This document shows, one piece after another, positions 33,898-42,910 of a stretch of DNA of 64,000 nt. Below the pieces are notes generated by a model. The model saw only the letters and a program-made list of their open reading frames with translations. It was not told the origin of the DNA and did no database searches. Position 1 is the first letter of the stretch. Every line of letters starts with the position of its first letter. The stretch spans positions 1 through 64,000 of the forward strand of contig CALXXL010000002.1 in the NCBI GenBank assembly GCA_944392655.1, in the 5' to 3' direction. Source of the stretch: an uncultured Victivallaceae bacterium (lineage in GTDB: Bacteria > Verrucomicrobiota > Lentisphaeria > Victivallales > Victivallaceae). The position numbers and the translations under genes are program-made.

Positions 33898-35886
33898 ATG
33901 GAAAATAATGAAAAATTTTTTCAACTCGCCGTGGATCGGGCTAAAACCATGGCCAGATTGTCCGTATTCAGCTGCATCTCAGGCATTATACTGGCAATAT
34001 TGACCCTGGTTCTCGGTACCATTGTAACCGATTATACCGGTTCGGATACCTTCGCACTGGGGTTCCCGGTCTATACCATCTGTACCCTCTTCTCTATCGC
34101 CGCACTCATTTTCGCAGTGCTCTCCAAGGCGGCAAATCAGGAGGAAATCGACAAAATCCTGCTCGAAAAACGCAAGGCCGATCACCACGCCTTCGACGTT
34201 GACGAAGACGTAAGATTTACCTCCGGAAGAGCATTCAGCAATTACAAAAAATATGCACCGTACGTCATAACCATAATGGCAGCTCTGATCCTGATTACCC
34301 TGCTGTCATCATACGCTATGTACTGGAACAACCCCGACCGCATCAAGGCCGGAGCATCCAACACCATGCGCGCACTCATTACCGCAATACTCTTTATGTG
34401 CGCCAGCGGATTCATCGGCGCATTCTATATCGGACAGGCTAGAAGCGCAAGCTCAAGATGGCTGAGAGCCGTGGGCGGATGGTTCATGATGGGATTCGTT
34501 ATCATGCTCGCCGCTTCCATTGAAATATGCCTCGTTCATTTTAAAATTACCGGCTTTGAACACTATTTCAGCTGGATATGCTGGAGCGCACTGGTCGTCC
34601 TCACCGCCGAGTTCGCCGTCAGCTTTATCGTCGACTTCTACCGCCCCAGAACCATTGAGGAGCCCAGACCTATTTTCGAAAGCGCGATCCTCTCACTCTT
34701 TACCGAGCCGGGCGGAGTTATGCGCAATATCGCCGATACCCTCGACTATCAGTTCGGATTCAAGGTGTCCGGCACATATATCTACACCTTTATCGAAAAA
34801 GCTCTGTTCCCTGCTATCACTATATGGCTCGTGGTCTTATGGCTCTTTACATCTATCGACCAGATCGGACCAAATCAGCGAGGATTCCGTATCCGTAACG
34901 GCAGTCTGGTCTCCACCGAACCCCTCACCCCGGGAACTTACCTTAAACTGCCATGGCCTTTTGAACACTTCCTGCGCTATGACTGCACCGAAATTCATCA
35001 GATCGTTATCGGCAACGTTCACGATCACGGCAACGAAGAGGAAGAGTATGTTGACGATGGACACGGTCACACTCCGCCTCCGTCTCAGGCGGAAAAAGAC
35101 GCTATGGAAGCAACGATTAAACACCTGGCATACTGGGATATGCACTCCGATGACGATGGCAGCAGCTATATGGTGGCCGTTACTACCGACGGAGTTCAGG
35201 ATACCAGCGGACTGCCTACCAATATCGCTTTTGTCAATGTTACATTCCCGATTCAATACCAGATACGCGAAAGCGAACTGCTGCAATACGCTTTCTCCAA
35301 TAACAATCCCGAAAAAACCCTGGAAATGATCGCCGAAAGCGCCGCAACCGAGTATCTCGCCAGCGCAAACTTAATGGGCGTACTCGCTTATGACCGGCAG
35401 AAAATCGCCAGCGCTATTCAGGAGAAAATTCAACAGCAGGCCGACGAAATGGGACTCGGCGTGGATATCGTCAACGTAGTGATGATCGACGTACACCCCG
35501 CCGCAAAAGTCGTACCGGCTTATCAGCAGGTTATCAGCGCACAGGAGGAGATGCGCACCAATCAGCTTAACGCCGAAGTGGATCGCGTTAAACAGCTGCC
35601 GCTCGCTCAGGCCAACGCATATCAGATCATCGCTGAGGCCGAGGCTTACAGCATCTCACAGAAACTCGTCGCCGCGGCAGATGCAAAACGGTTTGCCAAA
35701 CAACTCGCCGCATACGAGGCGCTTCCACCGCTTTTCAAACTCAGAAGCTACCTCGATATCATGGAAAATGACGCCGCGGGAGTGAGAAAGTTTATCGTCG
35801 GCTCGGAACTTAAAGACGAGGTTTATGAACTCAATTTTGAAGAAAGTGTCAACTTCAACTTCGCCGATATGCAGTTGGGGCAATGA
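33898..35886 (+). CDS. Polytopic SPFH/band-7 (HflK-like) membrane protein
   Basis: The 662-residue protein begins with about seven membrane helices (about 20-45, 52-75, 118-140, 152-175, 188-210, 222-247, 303-322). An SPFH domain opens with DQIGPNQRGFRIRNG near 325 and ends with a helical stretch (about 530-620) rich in Ala and Gln, as in HflK/prohibitin. A His-rich acidic insert (HDHGNEEEEY to HGHTPPP) lies near 377-400 and could bind metal. Ordinary HflK has only one membrane helix, so this is an unusual architecture. It opens a tight operon with two further SPFH genes and a metal ATPase. Confidence 0.8.
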   Translation: MENNEKFFQLAVDRAKTMARLSVFSCISGIILAILTLVLGTIVTDYTGSDTFALGFPVYTICTLFSIAALIFAVLSKAANQEEIDKILLEKRKADHHAFDVDEDVRFTSGRAFSNYKKYAPYVITIMAALILITLLSSYAMYWNNPDRIKAGASNTMRALITAILFMCASGFIGAFYIGQARSASSRWLRAVGGWFMMGFVIMLAASIEICLVHFKITGFEHYFSWICWSALVVLTAEFAVSFIVDFYRPRTIEEPRPIFESAILSLFTEPGGVMRNIADTLDYQFGFKVSGTYIYTFIEKALFPAITIWLVVLWLFTSIDQIGPNQRGFRIRNGSLVSTEPLTPGTYLKLPWPFEHFLRYDCTEIHQIVIGNVHDHGNEEEEYVDDGHGHTPPPSQAEKDAMEATIKHLAYWDMHSDDDGSSYMVAVTTDGVQDTSGLPTNIAFVNVTFPIQYQIRESELLQYAFSNNNPEKTLEMIAESAATEYLASANLMGVLAYDRQKIASAIQEKIQQQADEMGLGVDIVNVVMIDVHPAAKVVPAYQQVISAQEEMRTNQLNAEVDRVKQLPLAQANAYQIIAEAEAYSISQKLVAAADAKRFAKQLAAYEALPPLFKLRSYLDIMENDAAGVRKFIVGSELKDEVYELNFEESVNFNFADMQLGQ

Positions 35887-35922
35887 ACGGAATAATAAAA
35901 GCAAAATTTGGAGATATTTATA

Positions 35923-36891
35923 ATGAAAAACAGTAATAAAAATGGCATCTTCCGTCACTGGCCGGCTATCCTGCTCGGCGCTGCCGTGGCCGTAATACTT
36001 ATATTCGCAATCTTTACCTATCAGGTAAATGAAACTGAACTCGCCGTTGTGACCACTCTGGGCAGAGTCGCTCCGGAATCCCCGGAACCCGGGCTGCATT
36101 TCAGATGGCCGTACCCGATCGAAAAAATATACAAGTTCAATAAACGCAACCGCGTCTTCTCCGGCACCGAGGCCGGAGCCGCAGAAGAGATGCTTACCAG
36201 CGACGGTAAAAATATCGTCGTCAGCATCTTCGTTGTCTACAATATCGACAACCCTGTCCTCTTCTTCGAAAAAGCAACCAATATCAATACCGCAGAACAG
36301 AGACTTAACGACTGGATGCGCGGCGCTAAAAGCTCGACCTTCGGACGCTTCGCCTTCGATCAGCTCATCAATACCGATCCGGCAAAGATGAAACTCGATG
36401 AGGTCTCGGAAGAGATTCTTAAAGAGATCGCACCACAGGCCGAAAAATTCGGCATCCGCGTAAGCCATGTCGGCATCAACTCTCTCAATGTGCCGGGCAA
36501 AATTACTGAAAAAATCTTTGAACGCATGATTAAAGAACGCGAAGTGAAAGCTCAGGTATTCCGCTCGCAGGGAGAAAAGGCCGCACGCGATATCCGTACC
36601 GACGCTCAGAAAAAGAGCGTGCAGATCGTCGCCGAAGCTGAGGCCAAAGCACGCGAAATACGCGCCGAGGGCGACGCAGAAGCCGCAAAATATTACGCCG
36701 AATTCAAGAAAAATCCGGAGCTCGCCGAGTTTCTCCGCAGCCTCGAGGCCCTGCGCCAGATCCTGCGCACCAGAACTACTCTCGTTCTCGATACCGATAC
36801 TCCGCCGTTTAACCTCCTGAAGGCCGACGCTATGAGCAAAATCGGCGTCAGCTCTGCCGCCGAAGCTCAGACCAAAACTCAGGACAAATAA
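35923..36891 (+). CDS. SPFH-domain protein, HflC-like
   Basis: The 322-residue protein has one N-terminal membrane helix (about 12-32). A band-7 domain follows immediately, with VNETELAVVTTLGRV and EPGLHFRWPYPIEKIY. A long Ala/Glu-rich helix (about 190-260) contains REVKAQVFRSQGEKAARDIR, typical of HflC. In E. coli, HflK and HflC form a cage around the protease FtsH; no ftsH is present here. The ATG at 35923 fits GGAG nine bases upstream. It follows the first SPFH gene by 36 bases. Confidence 0.88.
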   Translation: MKNSNKNGIFRHWPAILLGAAVAVILIFAIFTYQVNETELAVVTTLGRVAPESPEPGLHFRWPYPIEKIYKFNKRNRVFSGTEAGAAEEMLTSDGKNIVVSIFVVYNIDNPVLFFEKATNINTAEQRLNDWMRGAKSSTFGRFAFDQLINTDPAKMKLDEVSEEILKEIAPQAEKFGIRVSHVGINSLNVPGKITEKIFERMIKEREVKAQVFRSQGEKAARDIRTDAQKKSVQIVAEAEAKAREIRAEGDAEAAKYYAEFKKNPELAEFLRSLEALRQILRTRTTLVLDTDTPPFNLLKADAMSKIGVSSAAEAQTKTQDK

Positions 36892-36918
36892 TCCGACTAT
36901 TCAGGAGTACACAAGAGT

Positions 36919-38106
36919 ATGAGTAATCAGAATATATTCAATAATACCAGAGCAGATGCACCCGCACCAGAGGTGAACGGCGGCATCGACTCCGGTATGC
37001 AGGCGCTGTTCCGCAGTCTGCGCTTCGCATTCCTCGCACTGGTAATAATCATTATCGGAACAATGGTATACTTTATTACCCTGGGAGGATATATGGCCAT
37101 CCCCCCGCAGGAGGCGCTTATCGTCCTGCGGTTCGGAGCTTATGAGGGAACTTATACCAAGGGGCCTTTGTGGTTCTTCCCATACCCCGTAAACCAGTTC
37201 ATCCGTATACCGACTCTGCCACAGACACTGAAGGTAGACTACCTCTCCGATGCGCAGAGACGCAACCGTAATCCACGCCAGAGACTGGATTCCGGTATCG
37301 ACGGATATCTGCTCACCAGCGATACCAATATAGTACACTCCGCATGGAGCTTCAGCTATATCATCGCCGATCCGCAGAAATATTACGAGTCGTGCCTGAC
37401 TCCGCAGGATCCGCGCGAAAATGACCCGACTTTCCAGTACGCCAAAACCCCGCCAACCGGACGCGGTCCGCAGACCCTGCTTAAATATCTCTTCAATAAC
37501 GCAGTGGTTTCCGTTACCGCATCCATGACTATTGACGATATTCTCCAGACTAAACAGTCCGAATATCGCGACCGGGTTATGAGCGTTTTTGCCAAGTCCG
37601 TCACCGATATGGATATAGGCGTTGTAATCGACAATGTTACCCTCGACCGCGTAGAGCCGCCGACACAGACACAGGCCGCATTCCTGGAGGTCAATACCGC
37701 CAGCTCTACCAGCGATACATACATTACCGAGGCTAATACTTTCAGCATCAGAACCATCAGTCAGGCCGAGGCTCAGGCCAACGCCATTATCGCACAGGCG
37801 GAAAGCGATCAGAAGAAGATCGTCTCCCAGCTGCGCAGCGAAAGCACTTACTTTAACAGCATCCTCGCTGAGTATGACCTCAATTCCAACGCCGTACTGG
37901 TGGCGCTTTACAACGATATTCTCGGCGAAGCCCTTTCCGGCGTAAGAGAGAAATATCTCCTCGGTACCGATTCGGACGGAGCAAAACAGCTGCGCATGAA
38001 ACTCAATCCGGAACTGATCAACGGCGAAAGCCCTACCGCAAGACAGGCCGCTCCAGTTCAGAGACAGCAGGCTCAGCCTCAGCAGAATCAGCAAGAACAG
38101 AATTGA
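36919..38106 (+). CDS. SPFH-domain protein, HflK-like
   Basis: The 395-residue protein has a cytoplasmic start of about 33 residues and one membrane helix (about 34-58). A band-7 domain follows (IPPQEALIVLRFGAYEGTYTKG near 61) and then an extended helical region. The C-terminus is a Gln-rich low-complexity tail (QRQQAQPQQNQQEQ), as often in HflK. It lies 27 bases after the HflC-like gene and 21 before the P-type ATPase. Confidence 0.88.
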   Translation: MSNQNIFNNTRADAPAPEVNGGIDSGMQALFRSLRFAFLALVIIIIGTMVYFITLGGYMAIPPQEALIVLRFGAYEGTYTKGPLWFFPYPVNQFIRIPTLPQTLKVDYLSDAQRRNRNPRQRLDSGIDGYLLTSDTNIVHSAWSFSYIIADPQKYYESCLTPQDPRENDPTFQYAKTPPTGRGPQTLLKYLFNNAVVSVTASMTIDDILQTKQSEYRDRVMSVFAKSVTDMDIGVVIDNVTLDRVEPPTQTQAAFLEVNTASSTSDTYITEANTFSIRTISQAEAQANAIIAQAESDQKKIVSQLRSESTYFNSILAEYDLNSNAVLVALYNDILGEALSGVREKYLLGTDSDGAKQLRMKLNPELINGESPTARQAAPVQRQQAQPQQNQQEQN

Positions 38107-38127
38107 TTACTATAAAGGTATAAAAAT

Positions 38128-40089
38128 ATGAGTGAAATTAATATAACTCCCGAAAGCAACGCTACTGACAGCGTTCAGATTCAGGAGGCACAACCCAAGA
38201 GCGTCAAATCACGCACCGTCGGACGCATAGGTCTCGCTCTCTTCGGCGGATTGCTCACTTTAAACTCGTTCCTGCTTCAGTGGTGGCTGCCGGAACAGGA
38301 GTACGCCGCACAATTCAGCGCTATCGCCGGAGCGATTATCCTCGCATGCCCGATAGTCATAACCGCTATTATGGACCTGGTGGAAGGCAAAATTCATATG
38401 AATGAACTCGTGGCACTCGCAATTTTCGCCGCGTTCGCCGGAGGCGATTTCCAGATCGCAGGCGTTATCGCCTTCTTCCTCCTCTTAACTATCATCATTG
38501 AATCACGCACCGCAAGCGGAGCACAGCGCTCAATTGAAGAGCTGATCAAACTGACTCCGTCTACCGCTCACAAAGTGGTCGACGGTAAAGAGAGCGAAGT
38601 GAACGTTTCCGAACTTTCCGTCGGCGACGTTATCCGCGTAAGACCGGGCGAAAATTTTCCGGTCGACGCAAAAATTATCTCCGGATTCAGTACCGTGAAT
38701 CAGGCTTCCATTACCGGGGAGTCGCTGCCGCTGGATAAATCTGTCGGCGATGACGTTTTCGCCGGGACCATGAACCTTACCGGGATGGTCGAACTCACCG
38801 TCACCAGAATCGGCGAGGATACCACCCTCGGCAAAGTCAAGGATATGATTATGGCCGCCGAACAGTCGCGCACACCGTTCGTCCGCATCATCGACCGCTA
38901 CGCCGGATATTATACCCCGACCGTTCTCATGATTGCCGGTATCGCATGGGTTCTCTCCGGATATGACCTCGACCGCGTTACCACCGTTCTCGTGATCGCA
39001 TGCCCGTGCGCCGTCGTCCTCGCTACGCCAACCGCCGTGGTCGCCGCTGTGGCAGCAGCCGCCAGACTCGGGATCTTTATCAAAAACGTCAACCACCTCG
39101 AACTCGCGGCGAAAATCAACGCCTTCGTATTCGATAAAACCGGCACCCTTACCGACGGCATCCTCTCCGTGGTGAAATTGCAGCCAGCCGACGACGTTAA
39201 ACCCGCCGAACTCCTGCGTTACGCCGCCAGCGCCGAAAGTTACAGTAATCACCCGGTAGCTGCCGCACTCCAGAATATCGCCAAAGATGCGGGTCTCAAT
39301 CTGGGCGAGGTCTCCGATTTCAGCGAAACTCCGGGTAAAGGCGTTCAGGCCAAAGTCGACGGTATCGACTGCATCGTCGGACGTACCACCTATTTGAGCA
39401 ATCTCGGTATCGAAGTCGTTCAGCACGAAAAGGAAGAGTCTGAAGGCATGAGTGTGGTATATGTGGCCGTGGCCGGAAAAGTGATCGGTTGGATCGGACT
39501 GAAAGATAAGTTGAGAAGCGAAGCTCCGGAAATTATTCAGAGCCTGCGCGATCAGGGCGTACGTTACTGCGCCATGGTTACCGGCGACCGCCAGAGCGTA
39601 GCGGAAACTATCGCCGGAAGTTTGCAGATCGATGAATACCGCAGCGAATGCCTTCCCGAAGATAAGGCTGCTTTCGTGGAAAATCTTAAGAAAACTATGA
39701 GCGTGGCCGTTGTGGGCGACGGCGTTAACGACGCACCCGCCCTCGCCGCCGGCGACCTCGGTATCGCTATGGGCGCCATCGGTAGCGACATCGCTATCAA
39801 CAGCGCATCCATCGCTCTTATGACCAACGATTTGAGACGTATACCGCTGTTGGTGACCCTCTCAAAACGTTCGCGCATGATTGTCTCGCAGAATCTCCTT
39901 CTCGGACTGCTTATTGTTATCGGAGGCACCGTACTGACCCTGCTCGGCATGATGACACCGGTAGGCGCGGCCATCCTCCATACTCTGAGCTCTATTCTCG
40001 TGATATTCAACAGCGCAAGACTCGTCCGTACCGGCGAAGAATTGACGCTCGCCGAACAACAGCAGTTGGCTATGAATGCTAAACAGTAA
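38128..40089 (+). CDS. P1B-type heavy-metal translocating ATPase
   Basis: The 653-residue pump has the phosphorylation motif DKTGTLTDG (about 337), TGES (about 193) and the metal-pathway CPC in ACPCAVVLATPTA (about 290). The P1B-specific HP appears in SNHPVAAAL, and the hinge is GDGVNDAPAL. There is no N-terminal CxxC metal-binding domain. The last helix reads LHTLSSILVIFNS, combining an HxxxS-like pattern of the P1B-4 group with CPC instead of SPC. Copper, zinc or another soft metal is therefore possible. It is embedded between SPFH and ABC genes, not next to a metal regulator. Confidence 0.93.
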   Translation: MSEINITPESNATDSVQIQEAQPKSVKSRTVGRIGLALFGGLLTLNSFLLQWWLPEQEYAAQFSAIAGAIILACPIVITAIMDLVEGKIHMNELVALAIFAAFAGGDFQIAGVIAFFLLLTIIIESRTASGAQRSIEELIKLTPSTAHKVVDGKESEVNVSELSVGDVIRVRPGENFPVDAKIISGFSTVNQASITGESLPLDKSVGDDVFAGTMNLTGMVELTVTRIGEDTTLGKVKDMIMAAEQSRTPFVRIIDRYAGYYTPTVLMIAGIAWVLSGYDLDRVTTVLVIACPCAVVLATPTAVVAAVAAAARLGIFIKNVNHLELAAKINAFVFDKTGTLTDGILSVVKLQPADDVKPAELLRYAASAESYSNHPVAAALQNIAKDAGLNLGEVSDFSETPGKGVQAKVDGIDCIVGRTTYLSNLGIEVVQHEKEESEGMSVVYVAVAGKVIGWIGLKDKLRSEAPEIIQSLRDQGVRYCAMVTGDRQSVAETIAGSLQIDEYRSECLPEDKAAFVENLKKTMSVAVVGDGVNDAPALAAGDLGIAMGAIGSDIAINSASIALMTNDLRRIPLLVTLSKRSRMIVSQNLLLGLLIVIGGTVLTLLGMMTPVGAAILHTLSSILVIFNSARLVRTGEELTLAEQQQLAMNAKQ

Positions 40090-40117
40090 TCTTTTAATAT
40101 AACAGGTGTATGCTAAG

Positions 40118-41299
40118 ATGAGTGAACCAATTAATCCTCCGGTAGTCAGCGCAATCGGATTGACCAAGGTGTTCCATGACTTTTGGAACCGCCCGAAAGC
40201 AAAGGCGGTTAACGATATCGATTTTGAAGTTCATGAGGGCGAAGTGATCGGACTTCTGGGACCGAACGGCTCCGGCAAGTCCACCACTGTGAAGATGATC
40301 CTCGGACTGTTGTATCCCGACGCAGGACAGCTCTCCGTATTCGGCAAGTCCCCACGCGCAGTCGATACCAAACTCGAAATCGGATATCTCCCGGAAGATT
40401 CGTACCTCTATAAGTACCTTACCGCGGAAGAGACCCTGGATTTCTTCGGTTCACTCTTCAACCTCTCACGCGCAGAACGCAAAATGCGCATCGAGCAGCT
40501 GCTCGATATGGTGGGACTTACTCACGCCAGAAACCGGCGCGTCGGCGAATTCTCCAAGGGGATGGCACGACGCATCGGCCTCGCTCAGGCCATGATCAAC
40601 GATCCCGCACTCCTCATTCTCGACGAACCCACCAGCGGCCTCGACCCGCTGGGGTGCCGCGAGGTTAAAGATCTGATCAAAATGCTTAAAAAACGAGGCA
40701 AGACCGTTATCGTTACCAGCCACCTTTTGAGCGATATCGAAGACGTGTGCGACCGCGTTATCATCCTGTACGGCGGAAAAATCCGCGCTATGGGCACCCT
40801 TAATGAACTGCTTGAAGTATCAAACGAAAACCGCATAACAACTCCGGAACTGAAACCCGAAGTGATGAATCATATACTCTCCATCCTGCGCGAAAATCTC
40901 CACGGCGAAGAGTTCGTGGTCGACCACCCGAGACGCTCGCTCGAAGAGTTCTTCCTCGACGTTATCAATAAGGCCAAGGCCGACAGCGTCGAAACCGCAG
41001 GCGTGGTTTCCGGAGGACGCATCGCCGATTATCTCGCCGACCCGGATAACAAGGACGCTCTCCTCGATAAACTTATTCAACCCGATCTCCCCACCGTCGC
41101 CGCAGAAAAACAGCGCGCCGAAGAGGAGGCCGCCAGAAAAGCCGCCGAGGATAAACAGCGCAAACTCGATAACGCACTCGATCAGCTCACCCGCGACGAA
41201 AAAGCCGCTCCAACTCAGAGCAATGCCGAAAAAATCGCTGAAAATGTCGCCGAGGCTGATGAAAAACTTTCATCCCTCCTGGGAAATGATAAAAAATAA
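40118..41299 (+). CDS. ABC transporter ATP-binding protein with coiled-coil tail
   Basis: The 393-residue ATPase has Walker A GPNGSGKSTT (about 50), signature FSKGMARR (about 147) and Walker B LLILDEPTSGLDP (about 167). After the core, from about residue 310, comes an unusual charged Ala/Glu/Lys-rich helical tail of about 80 residues. The ATG at 40118 is chosen because AGGTG lies 9 bases upstream; a GTG lies four codons earlier. It is followed 15 bases later by its permease. Confidence 0.93.
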   Translation: MSEPINPPVVSAIGLTKVFHDFWNRPKAKAVNDIDFEVHEGEVIGLLGPNGSGKSTTVKMILGLLYPDAGQLSVFGKSPRAVDTKLEIGYLPEDSYLYKYLTAEETLDFFGSLFNLSRAERKMRIEQLLDMVGLTHARNRRVGEFSKGMARRIGLAQAMINDPALLILDEPTSGLDPLGCREVKDLIKMLKKRGKTVIVTSHLLSDIEDVCDRVIILYGGKIRAMGTLNELLEVSNENRITTPELKPEVMNHILSILRENLHGEEFVVDHPRRSLEEFFLDVINKAKADSVETAGVVSGGRIADYLADPDNKDALLDKLIQPDLPTVAAEKQRAEEEAARKAAEDKQRKLDNALDQLTRDEKAAPTQSNAEKIAENVAEADEKLSSLLGNDKK

Positions 41300-41314
41300 C
41301 GACGGAGTGTGATT

Positions 41315-42910
41315 ATGAGGCCGTTCTGGGCTATTGTTAAATTGACTTGCAGAAACGTTCTGCGCTCACATATCTTTCAGCTGCTGCTGCTGATTCTTAT
41401 TATGTGCGTGGCTTTCATCCCCGCCACAATTCAGGGCGACGGCACCGCTCAGGGGTTTATACAGGTGTCGCTTAAATTCAGCCTGTTTTCCGTCGCGCTC
41501 ATGCTGGCGCTATCTTCAGTATGGTCCGGATGTATGATCATGACTCAGGATATCGACGGATATCAGCTGCATATGGTGATTACCAAGCCGGTGAGCAGAA
41601 TCATTATCTGGCTGGCTAAGGCCACCGGGATATTCTTTATCCATGCACTGCTGCTTGCCATTGCATCCGTACTCGTCTACGTCGTCGTTATGGCACGCTA
41701 CAACGCACAGCTCGTCCCGCCGGATGAGATCGAGCGCGTGGCCAACGAAATCCGTACCGCCGAGGCTCAGGCAAACTCCATGCCTAACTCCAAGGAACGC
41801 GACGTGGTTGTTCAGAAAATCAACGAACTCAAGGATATTCAGAAAAAACTCGAAAACTCGGTCGCCGAAGATACACGCATCCGCAATGAAGTGCTTGTCG
41901 CCAGACGCAGATATGTGCCGGTCGGCACCATAACCGATGAGGACGGTACTAAACGCGACGTACCAATATACTCCCGCGCATATATCAATACCAAAGCACG
42001 CGAAGAGTTTCAGAGAGTTCTGGAAGATAACGCTAAAAAAGGTATCGTATGGGATGCCGGAACTCAGGAGGCCCGGCTGCGCGACCTCAATATCGAAACT
42101 ACCGTAAAGGAATCTGTCGTCAAATACGGCGAGGAAAACCGCAAAATATGGCGCATTACAGGACTGCCTAAAGAGGGTGTTCTGCCCCTTTATCTGCGCT
42201 TCAGAATGTATGTGACTCAGGTATCCGATAAAACTGAACGCGATACCAACGGATGGTGGTTCTACGGCAGAGTCGCCCCCGGCGGCGTCGACGGCGAAAC
42301 TATAGCATTGAATAACTCATGGGTGCCGCTGAGCTCCATGCCTCAGATGTACCGCACCAACCGGTTTATTGAGATCGAACTACCTAAAGAAGCGGTTGAC
42401 TCCTCCGGAACTATGTTCCTCTCTTTCATCAACTTTGACCCGGAACAGGAGGATATGTTCTTCCAGATTTATGACGGTCCGCAGGTTTATGTTCAGCACG
42501 GCGGATTCACCATGAATTATGTCAAGTGCATCATGATTATCGCTCTGGGCCTGCTGATCCTGTGCGGATTGGGATGCACGGCAGGAGGATTCCTCTCCAT
42601 GCCAACCGCCATTTTCTTTGTCATAACTTATCTGCTGTTCGGAATATTCGCCACTATCGTGGTCAATAACGACTTCATCGCCAATATCGGCGACGTGATC
42701 GGTAAATATGTCGGCAATGTTATCCTGACTGCGGTGATTCCATTGCAGAATTTCGAGGTCTCTTCTCTCGTTGCAGACGGAATTATGATCGAATGGAGCT
42801 TCATCGGCAACTTGTTTGTCGACTACTTCTTACTCAAGGCACTGCCGCTCTTCCTCCTGGGACTCTATCTCTACTGGCGGCGCGAAATGGGACTGGTGAT
42901 TAAAAAATGA
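41315..42910 (+). CDS. ABC-type permease with large extracytoplasmic domain
   Basis: The 531-residue protein has an N-terminal cytoplasmic helix and three membrane helices within the first 130 residues. A hydrophilic domain follows over about 130-400, starting with a coiled-coil-like stretch and continuing as a beta-rich part. A C-terminal group of about three or four helices forms the end. This resembles ABC-2 permeases of the GldF/NosY group with an inserted periplasmic domain. The ATG at 41315 fits GGAG eight bases upstream. Its 3' end overlaps the next gene by 4 bases. Confidence 0.82.
   Translation: MRPFWAIVKLTCRNVLRSHIFQLLLLILIMCVAFIPATIQGDGTAQGFIQVSLKFSLFSVALMLALSSVWSGCMIMTQDIDGYQLHMVITKPVSRIIIWLAKATGIFFIHALLLAIASVLVYVVVMARYNAQLVPPDEIERVANEIRTAEAQANSMPNSKERDVVVQKINELKDIQKKLENSVAEDTRIRNEVLVARRRYVPVGTITDEDGTKRDVPIYSRAYINTKAREEFQRVLEDNAKKGIVWDAGTQEARLRDLNIETTVKESVVKYGEENRKIWRITGLPKEGVLPLYLRFRMYVTQVSDKTERDTNGWWFYGRVAPGGVDGETIALNNSWVPLSSMPQMYRTNRFIEIELPKEAVDSSGTMFLSFINFDPEQEDMFFQIYDGPQVYVQHGGFTMNYVKCIMIIALGLLILCGLGCTAGGFLSMPTAIFFVITYLLFGIFATIVVNNDFIANIGDVIGKYVGNVILTAVIPLQNFEVSSLVADGIMIEWSFIGNLFVDYFLLKALPLFLLGLYLYWRREMGLVIKK

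Noticed and set aside
36901-38094. 397-codon open frame antisense to the HflK-like gene
   Set aside because: It mirrors a clear SPFH gene almost end to end. The translation shows no domain.
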